Shown here: in pieces, positions 1 through 7,565 of the stretch | Layout: every line of letters starts with the position of its first letter | Numbering within the stretch: the stretch's first letter is position 1 | NCBI GenBank assembly: GCA_002049825.1 | Contig: MVCZ01000133.1 | Location: forward strand, 1-11,887 | Reading direction: 5' to 3' | DNA length: 11,887 bases | DNA from: Candidatus Zhuqueibacterota bacterium 4484_188 | GTDB lineage: Bacteria; Calditrichota; Calditrichia; RBG-13-44-9 | Notes under the pieces: generated by a model | What the model was told of the DNA's origin: nothing | Databases searched by the model: none | The model's input: the letters and a program-made list of their open reading frames with translations, nothing else | Translations under genes and position numbers: made by a program

Positions 1-229
1 CATCGATGCTCTTGGCAATACTTTCCAACGCCAACTCGGCAGCTTTCTTATCCTTCTCAATCAAAATAATGTCGATGCCTTTCGAGGCAACTAATTGAGA
101 AATCCCCTGGCCCATGGTTCCGGCGCCAATGACAGCAACTTTTTTTATGGATTGATCCGGTTCCTCCAAAGGGAGCCCTTCCTCCTTGGACAAAACCCCG
201 ATATCCAAAATTTTCTTTTCTTCTTTCAT
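1..229 (-). CDS. 3-hydroxyacyl-CoA (3-hydroxybutyryl-CoA) dehydrogenase, N-terminal part
   Basis: Only the first 76 codons are inside the window; the rest lies beyond position 1. The visible part has a 30-residue polar leader, then a Rossmann nucleotide-binding start, VAVIGAGTMGQG (residues 31-42), with the GxGxxG glycines at 35, 37 and 40. The next strand ends ILIEKD, whose Glu58 is where NAD-binding members place the acid that holds the ribose. This pattern is typical of the NAD-binding domain of 3-hydroxybutyryl/3-hydroxyacyl-CoA dehydrogenases, which oxidise 3-hydroxyacyl-CoA in beta-oxidation or butyrate-type metabolism. The ATG at 227-229 is preceded by an AGGTT-like ribosome site. It follows ndk by 81 nt on the same strand. 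The substrate chain length and the presence of the C-terminal helical domain cannot be judged from this fragment. Confidence 0.82.
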   Translation of the reverse strand, partial: MKEEKKILDIGVLSKEEGLPLEEPDQSIKKVAVIGAGTMGQGISQLVASKGIDIILIEKDKKAAELALESIAKSID

Positions 230-310
230 TTGAACCTCGTTCTCTTTCCACTCCCCTGTTTTAACACCTTACAAAAGGGTAAAGCTGTTTGGAAGAAAAA
301 TGTTCCGATT

Positions 311-736
311 TTATTCACATTCAATGAGTTCGCGTGTCGAAAAGAAAAATGCGCTCTCAATTGCCGCGTTTTCGTTGCTGTCCGAAGCATGGACACAATT
401 GAACTGAATGCTCTGCCCGAAATCTTTACGAATGGTGCCAGCTTCCGCCTGCTGCGGATCGGTGGCGCCAATGAACTGACGAAAATCTTCCACGCAATTC
501 TCTTTTTCTAACACCATTGCCACAACTTTTCCGCTGGTCATATATTCCACCAGTTCCGAATAAAAGGGACGTTCTTTATGCACCAGGTAAAATCTCTCGG
601 CGTCTTTCTTTTTGAGACGAACCATTTTCATCCCGATAATTTCGAAACCGGCTTTTTCAATTCTTTGTATAATATTACCGATGTGTTTTTCCGCCACACA
701 TTCCGGTTTAATAATAGTCAGGGTTCTTTCTTTCAA
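311..736 (-). CDS. ndk: Nucleoside diphosphate kinase (TTG start)
   Basis: The 141-residue protein has the normal length for bacterial Ndk, which moves the gamma phosphate from one NTP to any NDP through a phosphohistidine. The N-terminus TLTIIKPECV carries the conserved Lys10. The active-site segment is NCVHASDS (residues 113-120) with catalytic His116; the usual Gly after His is Ala here, a change seen in some family members. The start is TTG (734-736): GGAGG lies five bases upstream, the only nearby ATG is out of frame, and the protein begins exactly where Ndk proteins begin. It lies 13 nt after korC, so it is probably in the same operon. That would couple NTP made by succinyl-CoA synthetase to the other nucleotides. 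The gene is intact, unlike several neighbours. Confidence 0.95.
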   Translation of the reverse strand: MKERTLTIIKPECVAEKHIGNIIQRIEKAGFEIIGMKMVRLKKKDAERFYLVHKERPFYSELVEYMTSGKVVAMVLEKENCVEDFRQFIGATDPQQAEAGTIRKDFGQSIQFNCVHASDSNENAAIESAFFFSTRELIECE

Positions 737-749
737 ATCATCCTCCGTT

Positions 750-1343
750 TTATAGCTCGGTTACCTTGTCCTGGTGTTCATCAGCCAGTTTGAATCCCAG
801 TTTCAATGCTTTTAAATTTAACTTCTCAGTTCCCTTGGGAACACGGGATAGTACCGCTTTTCTCAGCGCTTCACGGCTAACCACGCCGGAAAGACCTACC
901 AACGCACCGAGGGAGACAATGTTCGTGGTCACCGCTTTTCCTACTTCTTCCCGGGCAGTCCGCACCAGGGGCAGGGAAACCACTTTGACAATCGGTAAAT
1001 GTTCCACCGCGTCCTGATCGACAATAAGCAACCCGTTATCTTTTAGGTCGCGGGCATATTTATCGCAGGAGACCTGGTTCAGTGCCAGCAGATAATCCAG
1101 GCGGCTGGTTTTCGGGTACAGTATTTCCGTGTCGCTGATGATTACTTCGCTTTTGCTGGCGCCGCCGCGGGCTTCCGGTCCGTAACTCTGGGTTTGCACG
1201 GCGTTCTTTCCTTCATAAATGGCGGCGGCTTCTGCCAAAATAACTCCGGCAAGAATCATTCCCTGACCACCCGATCCGCTTAACCTGATTTCAATCTTGA
1301 GCGGTTTCTTTTCCTTCGACTTTTTTCTCTCTGGCTGACTCAT
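750..1343 (-). CDS. korC: 2-oxoacid:ferredoxin oxidoreductase, gamma subunit (probably 2-oxoglutarate)
   Basis: This 197-residue protein is the gamma (domain III) subunit of the thiamine pyrophosphate-dependent 2-oxoacid:ferredoxin oxidoreductases, which interconvert a 2-oxoacid plus CoA with acyl-CoA, CO2 and reduced ferredoxin. After a Lys-rich leader comes the family signature LSGSGGQG (residues 21-28), then QSYGPEARGGASKSEVIIS, the other strongly conserved segment. The C-terminal half (VTTNIVSLGALVGLSG) is also typical. The ATG at 1341-1343 has a GGAG ribosome site. Its first 53 nt overlap the end of korB, suggesting coupled translation. The neighbouring sucCD and the separate D, A, B and C subunits favour 2-oxoglutarate as substrate over pyruvate; that is inference from context. 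The reading frame is intact. Confidence 0.92.
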   Translation of the reverse strand: MSQPERKKSKEKKPLKIEIRLSGSGGQGMILAGVILAEAAAIYEGKNAVQTQSYGPEARGGASKSEVIISDTEILYPKTSRLDYLLALNQVSCDKYARDLKDNGLLIVDQDAVEHLPIVKVVSLPLVRTAREEVGKAVTTNIVSLGALVGLSGVVSREALRKAVLSRVPKGTEKLNLKALKLGFKLADEHQDKVTEL

Positions 1344-2090
1344 TTTTTGCTCCGCTTTTACTCAGCTTTTGTAGTTCTTCCTGCATTTGAACTTTGTCGA
1401 TGAGTTTGTGGTACTCTTCGAGGTACTCTTCGACAAATTCCGGCTTGGGTTTTTTGTGAAGTACACCGATGAAAAATTTACCCTCCATCTGTTCGGGAGA
1501 ATACTTTTCTCTTTGAGCAACCGGCACGCTGTGCTCTTGAATAAATTTCCACCAGGGAGAATCCTTTGTTTTCCAGTGCCTGTTCAATCAGACGGTCCAT
1601 TGCCGGCACATGGTAGGCGGTGGTGCGCGCCACAAAGGACGCCCCGGCAGCAATCGCCAGCGCCGATATATCAAAAGGATGTTCCGGGTTTCCTGCTTTG
1701 GCGGTGGAACATATTGTTGTTCATTAAAATAACCGTCAGGTCGATGTTTCGCCGTGCAGCGTGAATAAAATGGTTTCCGCCGATTGCCGTGGCGTCGCCG
1801 TCGCCGGTAATAACGATGACCGGTAATTCCGGGCGGGCTAATTTTAAACCGGTGGCATAGGCAATGGCTCTTCCGTGCAGCGTGTGGAGTGTATTGAAAT
1901 CGACATAGGAAGTCATGCGGCTGGAACAACCAATCCCGCTAACCATTGCCACGTCATCTTTACTGTACTGCAGTTTATCGATCGCCCGGATAAGCGAACC
2001 CATCACGATGCCGTGTCCGCAACCCGGACACCAAACGTGCGGGAATCGCTTCTTAAAACGTAAATAATTGAGAACGTATGGTTGTTTCAT
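1291..2090 (-). pseudogene. korB: 2-oxoacid:ferredoxin oxidoreductase, beta subunit; frame broken at two internal deletions
   Basis: This is the TPP-binding beta subunit. The first part (2090 to about 1710) has CPGCGHG (residues 21-27) and GIGCSS (Cys55), three of the usual [4Fe-4S] cysteines. It also has the TPP/Mg signature GDGDA (96-100) leading to NNN (124-126). At about 1708-1711 the frame jumps to one reading PEHPFDISALAIAAGASFVA and onward to GFSLVEI. At about 1540-1550 it jumps again to the frame reading FIQEHSVPVAQREKYSPEQ, which runs to the stop at 1291. The expected YGMTGGQ stretch and the later segment with the fourth cluster cysteine are both absent. The first start, ATG at 2088-2090, directly abuts the korA stop and has GAGG upstream. 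As written the gene cannot give a working enzyme. The rest of the sequence looks unmutated, so a sequence or assembly error is likely. Confidence 0.88.
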
Positions 2091-3202
2091 TTATCGTGCC
2101 TCGCGTATTTTGCTGATAATTTGGCTGGGAGTAATCATCTCTCCATCATATCGGTTAATCCCATATATCTTTTTGTGGTAACATTCCACTTTTCGCACTT
2201 CATCGATCAATTGTCCCTGATTCATCTCCACCACAAATACCCGATCGACTTTATGGATCAGCTGCGCCAATTCTTCTTCGGGGAAGGGCCAAATGGTAAT
2301 CGGGCGGAAAAAGCCTACTTTTCGCCGGTGGCTTCGTAAATACTTCACCGCTTCTTTTGCGGAACGGGCAACCGACCCGTAAGCAATCACCAGCGTATTG
2401 GCATCCTCCACATCCATGGTTTCGCAACTGCTAATCTGGGACGTAGCTTATCCATATTCTGCACAATTTCATATTCGTTGTTGGTTGGAAATCCCATCTC
2501 GTCATGGGTTAAACCGGTAATGTTGTAGCGGTAGCCGGTTCCGAAAGGTGCCATGGGGGTAATATAATCGGTGGTAATTTCGTATGGTTTGTACCACTGG
2601 GGCGGAACCACCGGGGTCACACGGTCTTCAATATGAATGGTTGAAAAGTCGGGGACTGCTACCTTTTCCCGCATGTGCCCGATTGCTTCATCCATCAGCA
2701 AAACCACCGGTACCCGGAATTTTTCGGAGAGGTTGAATGCCTTGATGGTAAGGTAAAATGTTTCTTTCACCGATTCGGGAGCCAGGGCAATCAGAAAGTG
2801 GTCGCCGTGGGTACCCCACCTGGCTTGCATGATATCTCCCTGTGAACTCTTCGTAGGCAAGCCGGTGCTGGGTCCGCCGCGCATCACATTTACAACCACA
2901 ACGGGAATTTCTGCCATGCAGGCGAAACCAAGCCCTTCCTGCATCAGCGAAAATCCGGGACCGCTGGTTGCGGTCATGGCTTTCACACCGCCCACGCTGG
3001 CACCGATAATGGCAGCAATACTCGCGATTTCATCTTCCATTTGAATAAATTTCCCGCCCACCCGGGGAAGCTTGTCGCTCAGGTGTTCGGCAATTTCGGT
3101 GGAAGGGGTTATCGGGTAACCGGCAAAAAAACGGCACCCTGCGGCTATGGCCCCCTCGGTACAGGCTTCATTCCCCTGAATTAATCGAACGTTTTCTGAC
3201 AT
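2091..3202 (-). CDS. korA: 2-oxoacid:ferredoxin oxidoreductase, alpha subunit; frame broken near the C-terminal third
   Basis: This is the large alpha subunit (domains I and II) of the KorDABC complex. The first frame starts at the ATG at 3200-3202, with an AGGA-type ribosome site. It begins MSENVRLIQGNEACTEGA and contains GYPITPSTEIAEH, the conserved TPP-contacting segment, then TATSGPGFSLMQEGLG and RGGPSTGLPTKSSQGD, all typical of KorA. Near TNNEYEIVQNMDKLRP the frame stops matching the family. A second frame resumes at ETMDVEDANTLVIAYGSVAR and continues to the stop at 2091. The change falls at about 2421-2440. The two frames together span 1112 nt, so the missing piece must be 1 more than a multiple of 3, about 11 codons compared with relatives. 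Between korD (24 nt before) and korB (no gap), it is clearly an operon member. Confidence 0.9.
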
Positions 3203-3226
3203 TTTGTATCCTACCTTGTTTAAGAA

Positions 3227-3514
3227 CTATTTCGTGTTTGCTTTCGGCGCCTTCCTGGGATTACCAACTACCATAATTGCAAAGTCGGGACAGTGGCGCT
3301 CACAAATTCTGCACCCGGTACAGGTTTCCGGGTACCGAATATAAACCTTTCCCTCTTTATCCGCCGCCAGGGTTCCCTGGGGACAAAGATCATAGCAAAT
3401 TCCACAGGCTTTGCACCATTTCTGATAGATGACCAGCATATCCGAACGGCGCAACTTCTCTTCGGTTTTGTGGGTCAATTCCTTTTTCAATTTCTGAAGG
3501 GTATTTTCTTCCAT
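3227..3514 (-). CDS. korD: 2[4Fe-4S] ferredoxin subunit of 2-oxoacid:ferredoxin oxidoreductase
   Basis: This 95-residue protein carries two CxxCxxCxxxCP clusters: Cys34, 37, 40, 44 and Cys65, 68, 71, 75. That is the bacterial-type 2[4Fe-4S] ferredoxin fold. A charged 25-residue leader precedes it and a basic tail follows. Set just before korA on the same strand, it is best read as the delta subunit, which carries electrons from the KorAB cluster to external ferredoxin. The start ATG (3512-3514) has GGGG about 10 nt upstream. The 61-nt gap to sucD holds a TATAG-rich repeat (3551-3567) that could be a promoter -10 region for a kor transcript, but no convincing -35 goes with it. The gene is intact. 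Confidence 0.9.
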   Translation of the reverse strand: MEENTLQKLKKELTHKTEEKLRRSDMLVIYQKWCKACGICYDLCPQGTLAADKEGKVYIRYPETCTGCRICERHCPDFAIMVVGNPRKAPKANTK

Positions 3515-3575
3515 TTTTTCATTTCCCCAACTTTGCTAAAAGATTAACAAATATACTATACTATACATGAATTCG

Positions 3576-4345
3576 CTATGCTTTTTTTAAAATACCGGCG
3601 ACTGTTTTTCCAATGTCTGCCGGACTTTTACACACTGAAATACCGGCGTCCCGCAGGGCTTTCATTTTTTCTTCTGCCGTACCTTTTCCTCCGCTGATGA
3701 TGGCGCCGGCATGACCCATTCGCCGTCCCGGAGGTGCGGTTTGTCCCGCAATAAAAGCTACCACCGGTTTGTTAAAGTTTGCTTTAATCCAGGCAGCCGC
3801 TTCTTCCTCGGCAGTACCGCCAATTTCGCCAATTAATACTACTACCTCTGTCTCGTAATCTTCCTTGAAGAGTTTCAAGGCGTCAATGAAGCGCGTACCG
3901 ATGACCGGGTCGCCGCCGATGCCGATGCAGGTAGACTGACCCAGTCCCTGACGGGTAATCTGATCGACCGCCTCGTAGGTTAACGTGCCGCTACGGCTGA
4001 TGACACCATAAGGCGGGTGCCGGTAGTTTGCAGGTAATCGTACACCTTGAGCATGTCCAGAGCCGGAATGCCTTCGCTGATGCAGACCACGGTGTCTATC
4101 CCCGCGCTCGCTGCCTCGTAAATGGCATCCGGGGCAAAAACCGGCGGAACAAACAAAGCCGAAACATTGGCGCCGGTTTCCTTCACCGCTTCTTCTACCG
4201 TGTTAAAAACCGGAACGCTGTCCATAAACTTTTGACCGGCTTTACCCGGGGTAACGCCTGCTACTACGTTGGTTCCGTATTCTATCATCTGCCGGGTGTG
4301 GAATGAGCCTTCTTTGCCGGTGATTCCCTGCACCAGCACACGAGA
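3576..4345 (-). pseudogene. sucD: Succinyl-CoA synthetase (ADP/GDP-forming), alpha subunit; start missing and frame broken
   Basis: SucD binds CoA and carries the phosphohistidine of succinyl-CoA synthetase. The first part reads RVLVQGITGKEGSFHTRQM, the CoA-binding Rossmann start, and continues with EGIPALDMLKV. It is joined without a stop or start codon to the end of sucC. After YLQTTGTRL (about 4010) the frame breaks. The following frame reads VISRSGTLTYEAVDQITRQG and runs to the stop at 3576, including GRRMGHAGAIISGGKGTA with the catalytic His in GHAGAI. The piece usually present between these parts, about 30 residues containing the GPNCPG motif, is missing. All other blocks are in order and well conserved. 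The family assignment is certain; whether the damage is real is not. Confidence 0.88.
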
Positions 4346-5302
4346 GACCGTTTGCGCCGCCTCTTCCAGGGTTTGTGCCACCTCGAAATTCATACCCGAA
4401 TTTTGCAGCAATTCCGCCGCCTCTTCGGCATTGGTGCCAGCCAGGCGAATAACCAGCGGCACATTGATTTCTATCGATTTTGCCGCTTCGATAATTCCTT
4501 TGGCAACCCGGTCGCAGCGCACAATTCCGCCGAAAATATTCACCAGAATGGCTTTCACGTTAGGGTCCCTCAGAATGATATTAAAGCCATTGCGCACCGT
4601 TTCTACATTGGCACCGCCGCCCACATCCAGGAAGTTCGCGGGCATCCCACCAGCAAGTTTTATGATGTCCATGGTTGCCATCGCCAGTCCGGCGCCGTTT
4701 ACCATGCACCCTACATTGCCGTCCAACTTAATGTAATTCAGGTTATGTTTCGAGGCTTCCACTTCCAGCGGGTCTTCCTCGTGCAGATCGCGCATTTCCA
4801 CCAGACCAAAGGCAATTTTGCGCGCCTGAAACGCCTGCAAGCCGATTTTGGGATCAACATATTCCTTGATAATCGCTTCCGGTTTTTCCGCCGCCACCTT
4901 TTCAATTTCCACGCCGCCTTCGGTGGATGCCATAAACACCAGCCGCGAAACCGCCCGGTCCAGCACGATGCCCAGGTACAGTTCCCGAGCAATATCGATT
5001 CCTTCCTCAATTAAAAGACGCCGGACTTCTTTGCCTTCGGGTCCGGTTTGATGAGTTACCAGGGTCATTCCCAGCATTTGTTTGGCGAAGTTTCTTACTT
5101 CATCAACAGATTTTGCCAGTTTGACTCCGCCGGCTTTACCGCGTCCGCCGGCATGAATCTGGGCTTTTACCACAAACACCTTGCCGCCCAATTCTTCGGC
5201 ATTTTTCACCGCTTCTTCCACGGTGTAAGCCACTTTGCCGCGCGGCACTGCTACCCGGTATTTGCGCAGGATTTCCTTCGCCTGATATTCGTGAATATTC
5301 AT
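4346..5302 (-). CDS. sucC: Succinyl-CoA synthetase, beta subunit; in-frame internal gap and fused to sucD as written
   Basis: SucC is the ATP-grasp subunit that binds nucleotide and forms the succinate site. The sequence starts MNIHEYQAKEILRKY at an ATG with GAGGT about 7 nt upstream. It shows the ATP-grasp glycines HAGGRGKAGG (residues 50-59), GCMVNGAGLAMATMDIIK (198-215), FLDVGGGA (224-231) and NIFGGIVRCDRVAKGI (255-270). It has only 319 codons where family members have about 385-390. The shortfall sits between IAFGL (167) and VEMRDL (168). The conserved segment with the VEINPL and DAKxNFDDNA motifs, which hold metal and nucleotide residues, should lie there. At residues 319/321 the frame passes straight into sucD without a stop. 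It follows arcC closely and precedes the kor genes, so the block forms a TCA cassette. Confidence 0.9.
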
Positions 5303-5360
5303 CGAATTACCTCGTGTTTAAATTGTCAGCTCGCTTCTATTTTATCTTTCATATCATTCA

Positions 5361-6257
5361 TCACCAGGTAATAATCACCCGCTCACCACCGCTTTCCAGA
5401 AAGTTAATCGCCGCCCGGATTTTCGGTCCCATGCTACCCGGGGGAAAATGTCCTTCGTCCAGATAGGTTTTGGCTTGGGCAACGGTCATCCGGTCAATCT
5501 CTTCCTGATTCTGTTTGTTAAAATTCAGCGCTACTTTTTCAACTGCGGTTAAAATCAGCAATTCGTGGGCGCCAACATCCCGTCCCAGCACTGCCGAAGC
5601 CAGGTCCTTATCAATTACCGCGTCAATCCCTTCCAGCCACCCGTTTTTCTGGTCCACATAAACCGGGATACCGCCGCCGCCAGCCGCGATTACCACAACA
5701 CCGTTTTCTACCAATTGGCGAATAATATTTTTTTCCACAATTTCCAGGGGAATCGGAGAAGGCACCACCCTGCGCCAGCCGCGTCCGGGGTCTTCTTTCA
5801 GCTCCCAGCCGCGTTTCGTGCGCAGCTCTTCCACCTGCGAAGCTTCGTAAAAAGGGCCAACAAATTTAGTCGGGTTGCTGATGGATGGATCGTCCGGGTC
5901 GACTAAAACTTGGGTTACAATGGTCGCCACTTCTTTATGAATACCGCGGTCGTGCAGTTTGTTTTGCAGACATTGTTCCACCATGTAGCCCATGCCGCCT
6001 TCGGTGTCGGCGACAATAATTCCCAGGGGCAGCGGAGGGACCAGGTGCCGTGCTTCTTCCACCCGAATGAGTGCATTTCCCGCCTGCGGTCCGTTGCCGT
6101 GGGTAATGAGTACCCGGTAGCCCCGGGCGATCAAATCGACAACGCCCAACAGGCTCTGCCGGGTGTGGGCAAACTGCTGATGAATATTTCCTTCTTCGAA
6201 TTGCTGACTGATGGCATTGCCGCCCAGTGCCACTACAATTGTCGTGTTCTGCATCAT
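5361..6257 (-). CDS. arcC: Carbamate kinase; C-terminal tail apparently lost to a frame change
   Basis: Carbamate kinase makes ATP from carbamoyl phosphate and ADP, or runs in reverse. The protein starts MMQNTTIVVALGGNAI, the family nucleotide-binding start, and has THGNGPQAGN, TQVLVDPDDP, GRGWRRVVPSP, IAAGGGGIPV, DAVIDKDLASA and GHFPPGSMGPKI in family order. The visible frame stops right after GERVIIT-W (298 residues). Shifting frame at about 5366-5370 gives LVMNDMKDKIEAS and a stop at 5326, which looks like the true tail. A small piece of roughly 15 codons that family members have after VIIT is then missing. The ATG pair (6252-6257) has an A-rich leader and no Shine-Dalgarno. No arginine deiminase or ornithine carbamoyltransferase gene is visible nearby, so the carbamoyl phosphate source is unknown. 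Confidence 0.92.
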   Translation of the reverse strand: MMQNTTIVVALGGNAISQQFEEGNIHQQFAHTRQSLLGVVDLIARGYRVLITHGNGPQAGNALIRVEEARHLVPPLPLGIIVADTEGGMGYMVEQCLQNKLHDRGIHKEVATIVTQVLVDPDDPSISNPTKFVGPFYEASQVEELRTKRGWELKEDPGRGWRRVVPSPIPLEIVEKNIIRQLVENGVVVIAAGGGGIPVYVDQKNGWLEGIDAVIDKDLASAVLGRDVGAHELLILTAVEKVALNFNKQNQEEIDRMTVAQAKTYLDEGHFPPGSMGPKIRAAINFLESGGERVIITW

Positions 6258-6330
6258 ATTTTTTTTGTTTTTTTAGAACAATCGCTCAAATTCCCAACGG
6301 ACTTAAATATTCAATTTATATTGAAAAAAT

Positions 6331-6380
6331 CAAACAAAAAATAAAAATGCCGAAAGCCCTTTTAGCGGGTTTTCAGCATT
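6331..6380 (-). terminator. Rho-independent terminator after the cDPG-synthetase-like gene
   Basis: Read on the minus strand, arms at 6367-6380 and 6346-6359 pair over 14 positions with one mismatch and one G-U pair around a 7-base loop. A T-rich tail (ATTTTTATTTTTT, about 6333-6345) follows directly. It lies 20 nt after the stop codon at 6400. This implies that arcC and the genes beyond start from a separate promoter in the 6258-6330 gap, which is very A/T rich and gives no clear promoter boxes. Confidence 0.85.
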
Positions 6381-6399
6381 GAAAAATAATGTTTTCTCG

Positions 6400-7565
6400 C
6401 TATAAAAACTTCTTGAGAGCATCTTTTAAATCGGGTTTACCGATTTCCTGCAAATCGTAGGTCACCCGGAGCGCCGGTTTGTTCAGCTTCACGATTTTAC
6501 GCAAATCAATCGGTGTTCCGATAATGACCAGGTCGCACTCGGTGCGGTTAATGGTCTCTTCCAGGTCCCTGACCTGCTGGTCGCCGTAGCCCATTGCCGG
6601 CAGCAGGGTGCCGATTTCCGGGTATTTCTCGAACGTATCGGTGATGCTGCCAACGGTGTAGGGTCGGGGGTCAACCAGTTCAGCGGCTCCGAACTTTTCC
6701 GCCGCAACAATTCCCGCACCATAGGTCATTTCGCCGTGGGTAAGTGTTGGTCCGTCTTCCACTGCCAGCGCGCGCTTTCCCTTGATTTTCTGGTAATCTT
6801 CCACGAAAATGGGCGAAGCGGCATCGATGACCATCGCATCGGGATTCACTTCTTTAATCGATTTGCGCACTTCCAGAATATCCTCGCTGTCGGCGGTATC
6901 TATCTTGTTAATTACCACTACGTCTGCCATGCGCAGGTTAGCTTCTCCGGGATAGTAGTACAATTCGTCGCCGGGACGGTGCGGATCCACCACGGTAATG
7001 TGAAGATCGGAGTGATAGAAGGGCAAATCGTTGTTTCCGCCGTCCCACACAATCACATCTGCTTCTTTTTCGGCTTCGCGCAGAATCGCTTCATAATCCA
7101 CACCGGCGTAAATTACATTGCCGCGCACCACGTGCGGTTCATACTCTTCACGTTCCTCGATGGTGCATTTATATTTATCCAGGTCTTCCAGGGTAGCAAA
7201 ACGTTGCACTTTTTGCTCAACCAGGTTTCCGTAGGGCATGGGGTGCCGGATTGCTACCACTTTTTTACCGGCTTCCTGCAGCAGCTCTATCACCCGTCGG
7301 GTCGTTTGGCTTTTGCCGCTGCCGGTACGTACGGCACACACCGCGATTACCGGTTTGGTTGATTTTACCATGGTGCGTTCGGGTCCCATGACCTTAAAAT
7401 CCGCGCCGGCGGCATTCACCAGGGCGGAACGGCTCATAACATAGTCATAGGGTACATCGCTGTAGGCAAAAACAACTTCATCAACCTTGAATTTTTTAAT
7501 CAGGTTGCTAATTTCTGAAAATCTCGTCCTGCGGCGCCCATAATAATCACTTTGGTTCGTTTCAT
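6400..7565 (-). CDS. Cyclic 2,3-diphosphoglycerate synthetase-like P-loop protein; N-terminal segment missing
   Basis: It belongs to the family annotated as cyclic 2,3-diphosphoglycerate synthetase or predicted GTPase (COG2403-type). In some archaea that enzyme makes the solute cDPG using ATP; the role in bacteria is not established. The true start is the ATG at 7563-7565, with a strong AAGGAGG site, giving MKRTKVIIMGAAGRDF. At about 7513-7523 the frame breaks. The second frame picks up EISNLIKKFKVDEVVFAYSD and runs to the stop at 6400. It contains the P-loop AVRTGSGKSQTT, IRHPMPYGNL, WDGGNNDLPFY, VVDPHRPG, VVINKIDTAD and EDGPTLTHG. About 50 family residues between the two frames are absent. 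A terminator follows. An ATG at 7435-7437 would give a 345-residue protein but would drop conserved N-terminal sequence. Confidence 0.85.

Noticed and set aside
1540..5370. CTGGTG near several scars (about 1550, 4800, 5365), close to the E. coli Chi sequence, as a shared break signal.
   Set aside because: CTG-GTG simply codes Leu-Val and is common. It lies on different sides of the junctions and is absent at the 1710, 2430 and 7520 scars.
1540..7525. Programmed frameshifting or ribosome bypassing as an explanation for the broken frames.
   Set aside because: Whole conserved protein segments are missing, not just the frame. Frameshifting cannot restore absent codons, and no slippery site was seen at the junctions.
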